Assembly (NCBI GenBank): GCA_002162755.1
Contig: MAAS01000005.1
Location: 95,010 to 159,009 of the forward strand
Source of the DNA: Gammaproteobacteria bacterium 50_400_T64
Lineage (GTDB): Bacteria; Pseudomonadota; Gammaproteobacteria; Pseudomonadales; Porticoccaceae
DNA: 64,000 nucleotides
Direction of reading: 5' to 3'
Under the pieces are notes generated by a model, which saw only the letters and a list, made by a program, of their open reading frames with translations, was not told the origin of the DNA and did not search any database. Both the position numbers and the translations under genes were made by a program. Shown piece by piece: positions 45,525 to 54,956 of this stretch; the first letter of the stretch is position 1, and every line of letters begins with the position of its first letter.

Positions 45525-46421
45525 ATTTCGTCATTAACGGATACTCATTTTCAACTGACTGACCCCAGCGACGGTAATGACCGTCTGGGGTTTGCCCTGT
45601 TTCTCGCTATAGCGATTCACGCCATTGTGATTTTTGGCATCGGCTTCGCTTTTATGCAACGATCCGCGGCCCCACCTAGCCTTGAAGTCACACTGGCACA
45701 GCGGCCGACCGATCAGGAGAATAATGAGGCCTCAATGCTGGCCCAGGCTAACCAGCTCGGCAGCGGCGAATTGCTTGAACGCCGTGAGGTCACCACCGAC
45801 AAGCAGTCACCCTATGACGACAGCGTGTTACGTGACACCCAGCCAGCCCCCCAGCCGGAACCTCTACAGCAACAGGGTGAGCACAACCAGCAGAATCTCA
45901 TCACCACACGCAGTGATAGCCGAGCCATCGACGACACGCCCTCTGAACAAGGTCAAGAGCACAATAGTGATCGCGACAGCCCTCAGGTCATGCCTATGGA
46001 TGCTGTCAGCAGCCTCCATGCTCGCCTTGACCAGCAAAAGCAGGCCTATAATAAAATTCCGAGAACTTTGAGACTGACATCAGCCAGCACGAAGGCCGCC
46101 GACCATGCCGCCTACTTAAATTACTGGATAGAAAAAGTCGAAAAAACCGGCAACCTTTATTATCCAGAGCGAGCACGCACGAGCAAGATTTATGGTGACA
46201 TACTATTGGTTGTGACCCTGCTCCCCGATGGCTCCGTGGAAAACGTTGAAATCGTCTCGAGTTCTGGTCACCCCACTCTCGACCAGGCGGCCATTACCAC
46301 AGTGCGATTGGCCGCGCCCTTCGCACCTTTCCCCCAGCGCATGTCAGAGTGGAACAAAATGGAAATCACTCGCACCTGGCGCTACATGCCCGGCAATCGG
46401 GTCGTCACATCGGCAAACTAA
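45525..46421 (+). CDS. tonB: TonB family energy transducer, apparent ATT start
   Basis: This protein has one N-terminal membrane anchor (RLGFALFLAIAIHAIVIFGI), a Gln/Pro-rich periplasmic spacer and a C-terminal TonB domain (YWIEKVEKTGNLYYPERA, then GDILLVVTLLPDGSVENVEI). It resembles TonB3 of Pseudomonas, also next to gshB, which supports twitching motility. The frame is the same as gshB and opens at the gshB stop. No ATG, GTG or TTG occurs before the GTG at 45627, which lies inside the anchor and would destroy it. AGGAAG (45514-45519) lies five bases before ATT at 45525, giving 298 residues. So an ATT start is the best reading. Confidence 0.83.
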   Translation: MSSLTDTHFQLTDPSDGNDRLGFALFLAIAIHAIVIFGIGFAFMQRSAAPPSLEVTLAQRPTDQENNEASMLAQANQLGSGELLERREVTTDKQSPYDDSVLRDTQPAPQPEPLQQQGEHNQQNLITTRSDSRAIDDTPSEQGQEHNSDRDSPQVMPMDAVSSLHARLDQQKQAYNKIPRTLRLTSASTKAADHAAYLNYWIEKVEKTGNLYYPERARTSKIYGDILLVVTLLPDGSVENVEIVSSSGHPTLDQAAITTVRLAAPFAPFPQRMSEWNKMEITRTWRYMPGNRVVTSAN

Positions 46422-46484
46422 AACACGCAATATCTGCCCCGACGAAGCTTGAAATTTCATCGCTTTCACCCAATACTTAAATCT

Positions 46485-47102
46485 ATGGAAACCCTTGCGT
46501 CTAACAAGCCACCACCCTTCTCTAAAGAGAATGATGGGACGAATTTGCGTGGCCAGCTGTTAATTGCGATGCCGGGCTTACTCGATCCCAACTTTGTACA
46601 CTCCGTGATTTATATTTGCCAACACTCTGAAGAGGGTGCGATGGGGATTACTATTAACCGCCCGCTCGGGATGCCTCTAAGCCAGGTGTTCGAACAGCTC
46701 GATCTCGATTATTCGCCACCAAACGGCACACAAACGCTACTTTGTGGCGGCCCTGTTGAAGAGCAACAAGGCTTCGTTTTACACCCTCTCGCAGAACGAA
46801 AATGGCAAGCAACAGCCCCCATTAGCGACAATATTTACCTCACCACTTCAAGAGATATCATTAATGATATGGCCTGCGACCAGGGGCCGGACGCGACCTT
46901 AGTCGCCCTCGGTTATGCGGGCTGGGTGGGTGGGCAGCTGGAACAGGAGTTGCTCGACAACGCCTGGCTAACGGTTCCACCCGACACAAAACTACTGCCA
47001 CAACTACTCTTCGACACCCCTCTGGAGGAACGCGCTGACGTCGCCGCTGCAAGCATCGGCATTAACCTCAGCCAGCTCAGTAATAGCGCGGGGCACGCCT
47101 AA
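46485..47102 (+). CDS. yqgE: UPF0301 family protein YqgE
   Basis: This 205-residue protein has the YqgE signature: LRGQLLIAMPGLLDPNFVHS at the start, MGITINRPL, LCGGPVEEQQGFVLH and ALGYAGWVGGQLEQEL. Its biochemical role is not known; it is linked to transcriptional control by genetics in some species. It sits immediately before ruvX, as almost everywhere. The ATG at 46485 fits the family; an upstream TTG frame start at 46449 is possible. Confidence 0.93.
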   Translation: METLASNKPPPFSKENDGTNLRGQLLIAMPGLLDPNFVHSVIYICQHSEEGAMGITINRPLGMPLSQVFEQLDLDYSPPNGTQTLLCGGPVEEQQGFVLHPLAERKWQATAPISDNIYLTTSRDIINDMACDQGPDATLVALGYAGWVGGQLEQELLDNAWLTVPPDTKLLPQLLFDTPLEERADVAAASIGINLSQLSNSAGHA

Positions 47103-47130
47103 ACTGGACAGCAACAAACCCAGCTGTGCA

Positions 47131-47538
47131 ATGGCCTTTGACTTTGGCACCCGCCAGATAGGTCTCGCCGTTGGCCAGACACTCACGGCCACTGGTCGAC
47201 CACTGGCCGTCCTTAAAGCCAGAGACGGTCAGCCAAGCTGGCCACAAATTTCCGATCACATTAAGCAGTGGCAACCCGATACACTGATCGTGGGCCTGCC
47301 TTTGAATATGGATGGCAGTGAAAGTCCCTTTTGCCAAAGGGCGAGGAAGTTTGCCCGCCGCCTGCAAGGGCGCATGGTGCTTCCCGTTAGAATGGTTGAC
47401 GAGCGATTATCAACAGCAGAAGCAAAATCGAGAGGCGAACGCCCCGGCAGTTATCGCGAAAACCCCGTAGACAGTGAGGCGGCCTGTTTAATTCTTGAAA
47501 CCTGGCTACAAAGCCCTGAATTCGGCCTCTTACCTTAA
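47131..47538 (+). CDS. ruvX: RuvX/YqgF family RNase H-fold nuclease
   Basis: This 135-residue protein (Holliday-junction resolvase-like, also linked to 16S rRNA processing) has the RNase H-fold residues: Asp in AFDFGTRQIGLAVG, Glu/Asp in VGLPLNMDGS, and Asp-Glu in VDERLSTAEA. The annotated ATG starts right at the first beta strand, leaving almost no lead-in, and has no clear ribosome site. The frame is open further up with CTG at 47104, so the true start may lie a few codons upstream. It begins 28 nt after yqgE. Confidence 0.9.
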   Translation: MAFDFGTRQIGLAVGQTLTATGRPLAVLKARDGQPSWPQISDHIKQWQPDTLIVGLPLNMDGSESPFCQRARKFARRLQGRMVLPVRMVDERLSTAEAKSRGERPGSYRENPVDSEAACLILETWLQSPEFGLLP

Positions 47539-47617
47539 CAGGCTACTGACACCTTCTTAACGCTATTCCAGTCTGCCGGATTCGAAGCCGCCATTAAAAA
47601 CAGTGCATTTTTGATGG

Positions 47618-47658
47618 CACCGCACAGGCGCAAAATGGCTCCTGTGCGGTGGCCTTTT
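47618..47658 (+). terminator. Terminator after ruvX
   Basis: An 11-bp stem (caccgcacagg at 47618-47628 with cctgtgcggtg at 47641-47651) is followed by gcctttt. It lies just before the end of convergent pilU. The T run is short, so efficiency may be moderate. Confidence 0.7.
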
Positions 47659-47659
47659 G

Positions 47660-48817
47660 TTATTTAAATAACTGGAAAGAATCCCCGCCACTCTCATCAT
47701 CTTCAACCATTAATTCATCGGTAGCCCGATCAAGGTAATCAACATCTGTTTCTGATTGCAGCTTGATCATCAAGCGCAAATCATTCTTCGAGTCAGCTGC
47801 AGCAATCGCCTCTTCGTAACTAATAATACCCTGTTCAAATAGCTCATACAGGGCCTGATCAAAAGTGTGCATACCCAGTTCATTAGAACGCGCCATCAGC
47901 TCTTTGAGCTTATGCACCTCTCCTTTGCGAATAAGGTCGGCAACCAATGGTGTATTAATCAGAATTTCAATAGCCGCCCTACGACCCGTACCATCAATAG
48001 TCGGCACTAATTGCTGGGCGAGAATAGCGCGAAGGTTGAGGGATAAATCCATCCACATTTGATCATGACGCTCAGCGGGGAAAAAATGCTGTATACGATC
48101 CAGCGCCTGGTTCGCATTGTTGGCGTGCAAAGTTGCCAGTACTAAATGCCCCGTTTCAGCAAAACTAATGGCGTGTTCCATCGTTTCGCGGGTACGAATT
48201 TCACCGATCACGATCACGTCAGGCGCCTGACGCAAAGTGTTCTTCAACGCCACCTCAAACGAGTCGGTATCAATGCCCACTTCGCGCTGGGTAATAATAC
48301 AACCGGCATGTTGATGGACGAATTCAATCGGGTCTTCGATCGAAATAATGTGCCCTTTGGTCGTGCGATTGCGATAACCAATCATCGCCGCCATTGAGGT
48401 TGATTTACCCGTGCCCGTCGCACCGACAAAAATAATAATGCCCCGCTTACTCAACACCAGCTCATTTAAAATTGACGGTAGTAATAATTCTTCGGTCGTC
48501 GGAATTTCTGTTTCAATACGACGTAGCACCATACCTGCATGATTGCGTTGGTAAAAAGCACTCACGCGGAAACGAGCGCCTTTCACCGCATCCGATTCGA
48601 TCGCAAAATTGAGTTCCTTTTCAGCCCCAAACTCGACGCGCTGCTTGTCATTCATAATGCTTTCGACCAGCTCAAGCGATGCGTCCGCATTCAGTTTGGC
48701 TTTGCCAACGGGAATCACCTTACCGTTAACCTTAATCGAAGGTGGCATGCCCTCGGTGATGAACAAGTCAGACGCTTTCTTATCCACCATCAATTTTAGC
48801 AATGCATAAAAATCCAT
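47660..48817 (-). CDS. pilU: Pilus retraction ATPase PilU
   Basis: This 385-residue PilT-like hexameric ATPase assists PilT in type IV pilus retraction. The Walker A is GATGTGKSTSM, the Asp box is ISIEDPIEFVH, the Walker B is DVIVIGEIRTRETM, and the His box is TLHANNANQALDRI. The C-terminal extension after the ATPase core (VDYLDRATDELMVEDDE) separates it from PilT. It follows pilT on the same strand with an 88-nt gap, as in Pseudomonas. Confidence 0.96.
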   Translation of the reverse strand: MDFYALLKLMVDKKASDLFITEGMPPSIKVNGKVIPVGKAKLNADASLELVESIMNDKQRVEFGAEKELNFAIESDAVKGARFRVSAFYQRNHAGMVLRRIETEIPTTEELLLPSILNELVLSKRGIIIFVGATGTGKSTSMAAMIGYRNRTTKGHIISIEDPIEFVHQHAGCIITQREVGIDTDSFEVALKNTLRQAPDVIVIGEIRTRETMEHAISFAETGHLVLATLHANNANQALDRIQHFFPAERHDQMWMDLSLNLRAILAQQLVPTIDGTGRRAAIEILINTPLVADLIRKGEVHKLKELMARSNELGMHTFDQALYELFEQGIISYEEAIAAADSKNDLRLMIKLQSETDVDYLDRATDELMVEDDESGGDSFQLFK

Positions 48818-48905
48818 GACTTTCTCCTCACACTACATTCACACAATTACGAAGCGACACCCAATTAAATCGGGCGCTCAAATACAGGGCATCTAGACGA
48901 TTGGC

Positions 48906-49940
48906 TTAAAAATCTTCCGGCGTCTTGGCTTTTTCACGTGCCGCTTCAGGCGTAATCACCCGCTGCTGAACCATTGTTTTCAGGCACTGATCCAGAGTGA
49001 TCATGCCATGAGCTGCGCCCGTCTGAATGGACGAATACATTTGCGCCACTTTATCTTCACGAATCAGGTTTCGAATGGCGGGCGTACCAATCATAATTTC
49101 GTTAGCCGCAACCCGACCACCACCCACTTTTTTCAACAGGGCCTGGGATATCACCGCACGCAAGGATTCGGACAACATTGACCGAACCATCGCTTTTTCA
49201 GCGGCCGGAAATACATCGACAACCCGGTCAATGGTTTTTGCCGCTGAGGTGGTGTGCAACGTACCAAATACCAAATGACCGGTCTCAGCTGCGGTCAATG
49301 CTAAACGAATCGTCTCCAGATCTCGCATCTCACCCACCAGAATAATATCCGGATCTTCCCGCAGTGCCGATCGTAGAGCTTCACTAAAACCATGAGTATC
49401 TTTGTGGACTTCGCGCTGGTTTACGAGGCACTTTTTGCTCTGATGAACAAATTCAATCGGGTCTTCAATGGTTAGAATATGGTCATAGCGATGGTCGTTG
49501 ACGTAATCTATCATCGCTGCAAGGGTGGTACTTTTACCAGAACCCGTAGGCCCGGTGACCAGAACCAGGCCCCGAGGTAAAAGTGAAATATCCCGAAAAA
49601 TCTGACCAAAACCCAGGTCTTCCAGCGTCAATACTGTCGAGGGAATGGTTCGAAATACCGCTGCCGCACCACGGTTCTGATTGAAGGCGTTGACCCGAAA
49701 GCGTGCAACCCCTGGCACCTCAAAAGAGAAATCCGTCTCAAGGAACTCTTCGTAGTCCCGGCGCTGCTTATCGTTCATAATCTCGTAAATGAGACTATGT
49801 ACATCTTTATGCTCCATCGCTGGCAAGTTGATTCGGCGCATATCACCGTCAACTCGAATCATCGGTGGCAGGCCCGCCGACAGGTGTAAATCCGATGCCC
49901 CTTGTTTGGCGCTAAATGCCAAGAGTTCCGTAATATCCAT
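48906..49940 (-). CDS. pilT: Pilus retraction ATPase PilT
   Basis: This 344-residue motor depolymerises the type IV pilus. It starts MDITELLAFSAKQGASDLHL and has Walker A GPTGSGKSTTLAAM, Walker B DIILVGEMRDLETI and the C-terminal AIRNLIRE motif (the AIRNLIRE helix needed for retraction). The length equals the P. aeruginosa protein (344). It is divergent from yggS. Together with Pil-Chp in the same window it shows a working twitching-motility control set; the pilus assembly genes are not here. Confidence 0.97.
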   Translation of the reverse strand: MDITELLAFSAKQGASDLHLSAGLPPMIRVDGDMRRINLPAMEHKDVHSLIYEIMNDKQRRDYEEFLETDFSFEVPGVARFRVNAFNQNRGAAAVFRTIPSTVLTLEDLGFGQIFRDISLLPRGLVLVTGPTGSGKSTTLAAMIDYVNDHRYDHILTIEDPIEFVHQSKKCLVNQREVHKDTHGFSEALRSALREDPDIILVGEMRDLETIRLALTAAETGHLVFGTLHTTSAAKTIDRVVDVFPAAEKAMVRSMLSESLRAVISQALLKKVGGGRVAANEIMIGTPAIRNLIREDKVAQMYSSIQTGAAHGMITLDQCLKTMVQQRVITPEAAREKAKTPEDF

Positions 49941-50002
49941 TACTCAATTCCACTGTTACCGATAAGATGAGTGACCGCGATTCAGTCGCCCGCTGCCAAA
50001 CT

Positions 50003-50728
50003 ATGCACAATATTACCGACAACATAAATCAGGTCTCGACCCGACTGCAACAAAGCGCGAAGCAATTCCATAGAAGTGTCGACGCGATCATGCTTTTAGC
50101 CGTTAGCAAAGGACAAAATAGTCAGGCTCTGCGCCTCGCCTGGCAAGCCGGCCTGAACAGTTTTGGCGAAAACTATTTACAGGAGGCGCTAGAGAAAATG
50201 ACAGCGCTGAATGATCTCGACCTCTGCTGGCATTTTATCGGACCAATACAATCAAACAAAACACAGGACATTGCCCAACATTTCAGCTGGGTGCATTCCA
50301 TCGAGCGGATTAAAATTGCTCGGCGACTCAGCGCTCAACGGCCAGCACATTTGCCCCCTCTCAACGTCTGTATACAGGTTAATATTGACCGCGAAGCCAG
50401 TAAGTCGGGCGTCGATCCCGAAGACTGTCTTGAGCTAGCCCTGGCAATAACTGAATTACCTCAGCTGAAATTGCGCGGCCTAATGGTCATACCCCAGCCC
50501 CGAAGTCAGCTCGACACGCAACGCCAGCCCTATCGTCAGGCCGCTGAATTACTCAATAATCTGAAAAAGAGTTCCGCCGCCCTCACTAGTTTAGATACAC
50601 TTTCCATGGGCATGTCGGGAGACATGACAGCGGCCATTGCCGAAGGGGCGACCATTGTTCGTGTCGGCACCGCAATTTTCGGCCCCAGAACGAAAACGAA
50701 AACTCTACACCCTAACCCAACACGTTAA
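50003..50728 (+). CDS. yggS: PLP homeostasis protein YggS
   Basis: This 241-residue alanine-racemase-fold protein binds PLP and balances vitamin B6 and amino acid pools. The PLP lysine is in LLAVSKGQN. Other motifs are FGENYLQEALEK, WHFIGPIQSNK and LSMGMSGDMTAAIAEGATIVRVGTAIFG. The start is uncertain: the ATG at 50003 (MHNITDNINQVSTRL) fits relatives, and the ATG at 49967 adds 12 residues; neither has a strong ribosome site. The proC start lies 19 nt downstream of its stop. Confidence 0.93.
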   Translation: MHNITDNINQVSTRLQQSAKQFHRSVDAIMLLAVSKGQNSQALRLAWQAGLNSFGENYLQEALEKMTALNDLDLCWHFIGPIQSNKTQDIAQHFSWVHSIERIKIARRLSAQRPAHLPPLNVCIQVNIDREASKSGVDPEDCLELALAITELPQLKLRGLMVIPQPRSQLDTQRQPYRQAAELLNNLKKSSAALTSLDTLSMGMSGDMTAAIAEGATIVRVGTAIFGPRTKTKTLHPNPTR

Positions 50729-50747
50729 GCCAAACAGGACATTATTC

Positions 50748-51569
50748 GTGAGCGAAGCCAAACTGGTATTTATTGGCGGTGGCAATATGGCCACCAGTTT
50801 GATCGGCGGCCTAATTGAAAAAGGCTACCCCACTGATCGCATTGTTGTCTGCGATCCGCTGGCAGAGAGCGGCAAACGGCTGGAGTCCATCTTCGGTATC
50901 ACTACCCACACAGAGAACACCTCTGCCGCAGCTAAAGCAGATATCATTATTCTCGCTGTCAAACCCCAGGTGATGAAAACCGTGGCCAGCAATTTGGCAC
51001 ACGCCCTTGCACACAAGCCGTTGGTTATTTCCATCGCCGCCGGTATTACCGCCGCCGCCCTGCAAAGCTGGCTCGGTGCCGAAGTGCCCATTATTCGCTG
51101 TATGCCCAACACCCCCGCATTAGTACAAAGCGGTGCCAGCGGGCTATTTGCCACGGCCCTCGTCAATCCAACACAGCGCCAGCAAGCCAGTGATATTCTC
51201 GCCGCAGTCGGCACGGTTAGCTGGCTAAATAGCGAAGATGATATCGACAAAGTCACAGCCTTATCCGGCAGTGGCCCTGCCTATTTTTTTCTGGTGATAG
51301 AAGCCATGACAGAAGCAGGCATTAAGATGGGGCTCGATCCAGAAACGGCTCGCCAACTCACCCTGCAAACCGCTCTTGGGGCGGCACGCATGGCGATAGC
51401 GAGTGATGTCGATGCCGGGGAATTACGCAAGCGCGTCACCTCGCCCGCCGGCACTACCGAAAAGGCCATTAACAGCCTGCTCGAAAACCAACTGCCCGAG
51501 CACTTTGAACAAGCCATTACTGCAGCTTATGATCGCGCCCAGGAAATGGCTAAAGAGCTCACGGACTAA
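50748..51569 (+). CDS. proC: Pyrroline-5-carboxylate reductase
   Basis: This 273-residue enzyme performs the last step of proline synthesis. The Rossmann motif is VFIGGGNMATSLIGGL, followed by the family signature RCMPNTPALVQSGASGLF and ALSGSGPAYFFLVIEAM, and VTSPAGTTEKAI. The start is GTG at 50748 with AGGAC seven bases upstream, giving the exact P. aeruginosa ProC length. The yggS-proC-yggT-yggU order is conserved. Confidence 0.96.
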   Translation: MSEAKLVFIGGGNMATSLIGGLIEKGYPTDRIVVCDPLAESGKRLESIFGITTHTENTSAAAKADIIILAVKPQVMKTVASNLAHALAHKPLVISIAAGITAAALQSWLGAEVPIIRCMPNTPALVQSGASGLFATALVNPTQRQQASDILAAVGTVSWLNSEDDIDKVTALSGSGPAYFFLVIEAMTEAGIKMGLDPETARQLTLQTALGAARMAIASDVDAGELRKRVTSPAGTTEKAINSLLENQLPEHFEQAITAAYDRAQEMAKELTD

Positions 51570-51612
51570 TTGCTTCACCCAATTAACGCAAAGAACACTT
51601 AATGGAACACTC

Positions 51613-52200
51613 ATGGATTCAATGACAGAAGTTGGTATTTACTTAATTCAGGCGCTTTCCAGCCTCTATCTATTAATCGTTTTACTGCGTTTTTTACTGC
51701 AATTGTGTAAAGCCAACTTTTACAACCCTGTGTCTCAATTTATTGTTAAAGCCACCCAACCACCTCTGGGGCCAATTCGCAAAATCATCCCCCCGGTCAA
51801 CAATATTGATTTTGCCAGCCTGCTCGCCGCATTAGCTATACAGCTGGCTGCCATGGAACTCACCCTGCTGGTCGCTGGCGGCGGTCTTATCCCACTAACC
51901 ACGGCGCTGGTCTGGGCCTTAATTGGCATTGCGTCGATGCTGCTAAATATCTTTTTTTACGGGCTCTTTGCCGCCATTATTGTCAGCTGGATACTCCCGC
52001 AAAGCCACCATCCCGCCATCGCTTTGATCTGGCAGCTAATGGAGCCAGTGATGACGCCCTTCCGCAAAATGCTGCCCAATATGGGCGGCATCGACCTGTC
52101 ACCCATCTTTATGTTTTTATTAATTAATGTCCTGAGAATAGTGATTAGCAATTTCGCTGCATCGACTCAGCTTCCGCCCGGCCTGGTACTAGGCATCTAA
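51613..52200 (+). CDS. yggT: YggT family integral membrane protein
   Basis: This 195-residue protein carries two YGGT repeats. Each has a hydrophobic pair and a NPVSQFIVKATQPPLGPIRK- or MEPVMTPFRKMLPNMGGIDL-like loop with conserved proline and arginine. About four to five membrane segments are visible. In bacteria it is linked to osmotic stress and membrane protein/division placement, and its biochemical role is open. It lies 43 nt after proC. Confidence 0.93.
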   Translation: MDSMTEVGIYLIQALSSLYLLIVLLRFLLQLCKANFYNPVSQFIVKATQPPLGPIRKIIPPVNNIDFASLLAALAIQLAAMELTLLVAGGGLIPLTTALVWALIGIASMLLNIFFYGLFAAIIVSWILPQSHHPAIALIWQLMEPVMTPFRKMLPNMGGIDLSPIFMFLLINVLRIVISNFAASTQLPPGLVLGI

Positions 52201-52215
52201 TCGAACAAAAACCTG

Positions 52216-52509
52216 GTGCCGCACTTCCTCTGGAAAAATGGCGATACTTTGATCCTACACTGCCATGTGCAGCCTGGAGCCAGCCGCGATGCACTCGCAG
52301 GCCTCTATGGCGAGCGATTAAAAATACAAATCAGCGCCCCACCGATTGACGGCAAGGCCAATAAACACCTGCTCAAATATATCGCCAAAGCCTTCGGTGT
52401 TGCCAAAACCCGGGTATCACTTATCCGGGGAGAATCGAGTCGCCAGAAAACCCTGGAAATCACCGATCCACAAAAACTGCCTCCCGCAGCGCAAATCTCG
52501 CCGCCCTGA
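52216..52509 (+). CDS. yggU: DUF167 family protein YggU
   Basis: This 97-residue small protein has the DUF167 signature: LHCHVQPGASRDAL, ISAPPIDGKANKHLLKYIAK, and a final VSLIRGESSRQKTLEI. The function is unknown. The start is GTG at 52216, 15 nt after yggT. It may be translated with yggT. Confidence 0.93.
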   Translation: MPHFLWKNGDTLILHCHVQPGASRDALAGLYGERLKIQISAPPIDGKANKHLLKYIAKAFGVAKTRVSLIRGESSRQKTLEITDPQKLPPAAQISPP

Positions 52510-52600
52510 AAAATAAGAAATACCTGCCCGGTGGCCGCCATGCCTTGCAGTGCCTCGCCAGCCTCTTTAGACTCCCGCTTTTACTGCTGAAATTTAATCC

Positions 52601-53779
52601 ATGCCTGAGGCTTTTCCCGCTGACTCTGTCGGTCTTGTCAGTCCGCAGCACTTCACCTTTGACGCGCCACTGGAGCTCAGTTGCGGTCGCAGCCTGCAAA
52701 GTTACGAGCTGGTGGTTGAAACCTACGGCAAACTCAATGCTGACAAAAGCAATGGCGTACTTATTTGCCACGCCCTTAGCGGTCATCACCACGCTGCCGG
52801 TTATCACTCCGCCGCAGATACCCGACCCGGCTGGTGGGACGCTTACATCGGCCCCGGCAAGCCCATCGATACCCGGCACTTTTTTGTCGTTTCACTGAAC
52901 AATATTGGCGGCTGCCACGGCAGCACTGGCCCACGCTCCATCAATCCGAAAACGGGACAGCCCTGGGGCAAAGACTTCCCGCCACTCCGCGTCCGCGACT
53001 GGGTGACCAGCCAGGCCAAGCTCGCCGACCGGCTCGGTATTGAGCAATGGGCGGCCATCGTTGGTGGTAGTCTCGGCGGCATGACGGCCATGCGCTGGGC
53101 GCTGGAATATCCCGAACGCCTGCGCCACTGCGTGGTGATTGCCTCCGCTGCCGACCTAACAGCACAGAATATCGCCTTCAACGAACTGGCCCGTCGCGCC
53201 ATTCGCAGTGATGCCGACTTTCACGATGGCGATTACATTGAGCACAACACCATCCCCCGCAGCGGATTAGCACTGGCACGTATGATCGGCCACGTGACTT
53301 ATTTGTCCGATGCGCTGATGGAAGAACGTTTCGGCCGCGAACTGCGCTCTGGCACCTTTCAACAAGGCCTCGATGCACCCGTCGAGTTTCAGGTGGAAAG
53401 CTATCTACGCCACCAGGGCGATCGCTTCGCCACTGATTTCGATGCCAATACCTACTTGCTGATGACCAAAATACTCGACTATTTCGACCTCGCGCGCGAG
53501 TACGGAGAAGACCGCGTCAAAGCTTTCAGCAATGCAATGTGTAAATTTTTAGTGGTGTCTTTTTCCAGCGACTGGCGCTTTGCCCCTGCCCGCTCACGGG
53601 AAATCGTCAAATCACTCATCGCCGCCAATAAAGATGTCGCCTATGCCGAAATAGAATCCGACATGGGCCACGACGCCTTCCTCCTTCCCAACGATCGCTA
53701 CGAAGGCGTTTTCCGCGCCTATATGACCCGCATCGCCAAAGAAATTGGCGCTATCAATACAGAAGAGGAACTGTCCTGA
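52601..53779 (+). CDS. metX: Homoserine O-acyltransferase MetX
   Basis: This 392-residue alpha/beta hydrolase-fold enzyme acylates homoserine for methionine synthesis. The nucleophile elbow is GGSLGGM, the final triad residues are Asp in the segment before WRFAPARS and His in [11 protein letters not shown], and the oxyanion region is [11 protein letters not shown]. In Pseudomonas-type gammaproteobacteria MetX often uses succinyl-CoA rather than acetyl-CoA, so I do not fix the acyl donor. Its TGA overlaps the metW ATG (TGATG). Confidence 0.95.
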   Translation: MPEAFPADSVGLVSPQHFTFDAPLELSCGRSLQSYELVVETYGKLNADKSNGVLICHALSGHHHAAGYHSAADTRPGWWDAYIGPGKPIDTRHFFVVSLNNIGGCHGSTGPRSINPKTGQPWGKDFPPLRVRDWVTSQAKLADRLGIEQWAAIVGGSLGGMTAMRWALEYPERLRHCVVIASAADLTAQNIAFNELARRAIRSDADFHDGDYIEHNTIPRSGLALARMIGHVTYLSDALMEERFGRELRSGTFQQGLDAPVEFQVESYLRHQGDRFATDFDANTYLLMTKILDYFDLAREYGEDRVKAFSNAMCKFLVVSFSSDWRFAPARSREIVKSLIAANKDVAYAEIESDMGHDAFLLPNDRYEGVFRAYMTRIAKEIGAINTEEELS

Positions 53780-54372
53780 TGCTGCGTATCGATCTCGACA
53801 TACTCCAGCAGTGGATACCCATGGATGGCCGCGTTCTCGACCTCGGTTGCGGTGACGGCACGCTGATGAAAAGCCTGGCTGACAACCGACAAGCCAGTGG
53901 CTACGGCCTCGAAATCGACGCTGACCAAATCACCGCCTGTATTGGCCGTGGGGTTAACGTTATCGAGACCGACCTGAATGAGGGGTTAGGTAACTTTCTA
54001 AACGACAGTTTTGATACCGTCATCATGACCTATTCACTGCAGGTGATGCGCCGCCCCGACCAGCTGATTGACGAAATGCTACGCGTTGGTAAAGAGTGCA
54101 TCGTCACCTTTCCCAACTTCGGCAATATCCGCACCCGCAGTTATTTGATGCTTCGCGGCCGCATGCCCGTCACCAAACAGCTGAGCCACCAGTGGTACGA
54201 CACGCCAAATATCCACTTCTGCACGGTGCATGATTTTGACGCGCTGTGTGAGACAAAAAACATTCGTATTCTCCATCGTGAAGTGGTCACGGAACGCTTT
54301 CCCGACAAACAACTCAAAGGATTATGGCCCAACTTGTTTGGTGAAACAGCTATTTACCATTTGGCCAAATAG
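53779..54372 (+). CDS. metW: MetW, MetX-partner methyltransferase-fold protein
   Basis: This 197-residue protein has a class I methyltransferase-like fold with SAM-type loop VLDLGCGDGTLMKSL and the family motifs GLEIDADQITACI, YSLQVMRRPDQLIDEMLRVG and FPNFGNIRTR. MetW works with MetX and is needed for full homoserine acyltransferase activity in several proteobacteria. The one-base overlap with metX ensures equal synthesis. Confidence 0.95.
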   Translation: MLRIDLDILQQWIPMDGRVLDLGCGDGTLMKSLADNRQASGYGLEIDADQITACIGRGVNVIETDLNEGLGNFLNDSFDTVIMTYSLQVMRRPDQLIDEMLRVGKECIVTFPNFGNIRTRSYLMLRGRMPVTKQLSHQWYDTPNIHFCTVHDFDALCETKNIRILHREVVTERFPDKQLKGLWPNLFGETAIYHLAK

Positions 54373-54425
54373 CCCACCACGACTATAGTCGAGCTACACA
54401 GACGGAAAAGAACCTGGAGAAAATA

Positions 54426-54872
54426 ATGAAAAAACGCTTACTAATCCCGGCATTCTTACTACTGATCCTCAGCACTAGCCTACACACTCGCGCTGCCGAC
54501 CTACCCTACAAGACCTTTGGCGATATCAACGTTTTTTACAGCGCCTTTAACAGCAGTTTTATAACGCCGGAAGTAGCCGCGAGTTACAACATCATCCGTG
54601 GCAAGGATTGGGGGCTGGTCAATATTGCCGTGGTCAAAGATGGCGCTCAGGGCGGTTCTACGGCTTTGGTAAAAGGCTATGTCTCTAATATCATCGCCCA
54701 ACAGCAAACGCTTGATTTCTTTGAAGTACGTGAGGGCAAAGTTGTTTATTACCTCGCCCCCTTTCGCTTTGAAGACGAAGATGCCATGACATTTAAAGTC
54801 AGCATCAAACCAGACCCCGACAAGCCTGCCCACAACATCCGCTTTCAACGACGTTTTTATCACGACGAATAA
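54426..54872 (+). CDS. DUF4426 family exported protein
   Basis: This 148-residue protein has a clear Sec signal peptide (KKRLLIPAFLLLILSTSLHTRAA, cleavage near residue 24; first 20: KKRLLIPAFLLLILSTSLHT region). The mature part is a beta-rich domain with the DUF4426 pattern (FGDINVFYSAFNSSFITPEV and near the end FQRRFYHDE). The function is unknown. It is nearly always found between metW and rdgB in Pseudomonas-like genomes. CTGGAG lies seven bases upstream of the ATG. Confidence 0.9.
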   Translation: MKKRLLIPAFLLLILSTSLHTRAADLPYKTFGDINVFYSAFNSSFITPEVAASYNIIRGKDWGLVNIAVVKDGAQGGSTALVKGYVSNIIAQQQTLDFFEVREGKVVYYLAPFRFEDEDAMTFKVSIKPDPDKPAHNIRFQRRFYHDE

Positions 54873-54956
54873 AGCGTTCTTTTTTACCGATCTTCCTGCT
54901 TTGTGCTGCTAAAATAGCATCCAAAATAGGCAATCTACTTTAAAGATCGGGTGAAG

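Noticed and set aside
47539..47659. Search for pyrR/pyrB/pyrC after ruvX as in Pseudomonas
   Set aside because: The gap holds only a terminator; the pyrimidine genes are simply not in this place, which is ordinary variation.
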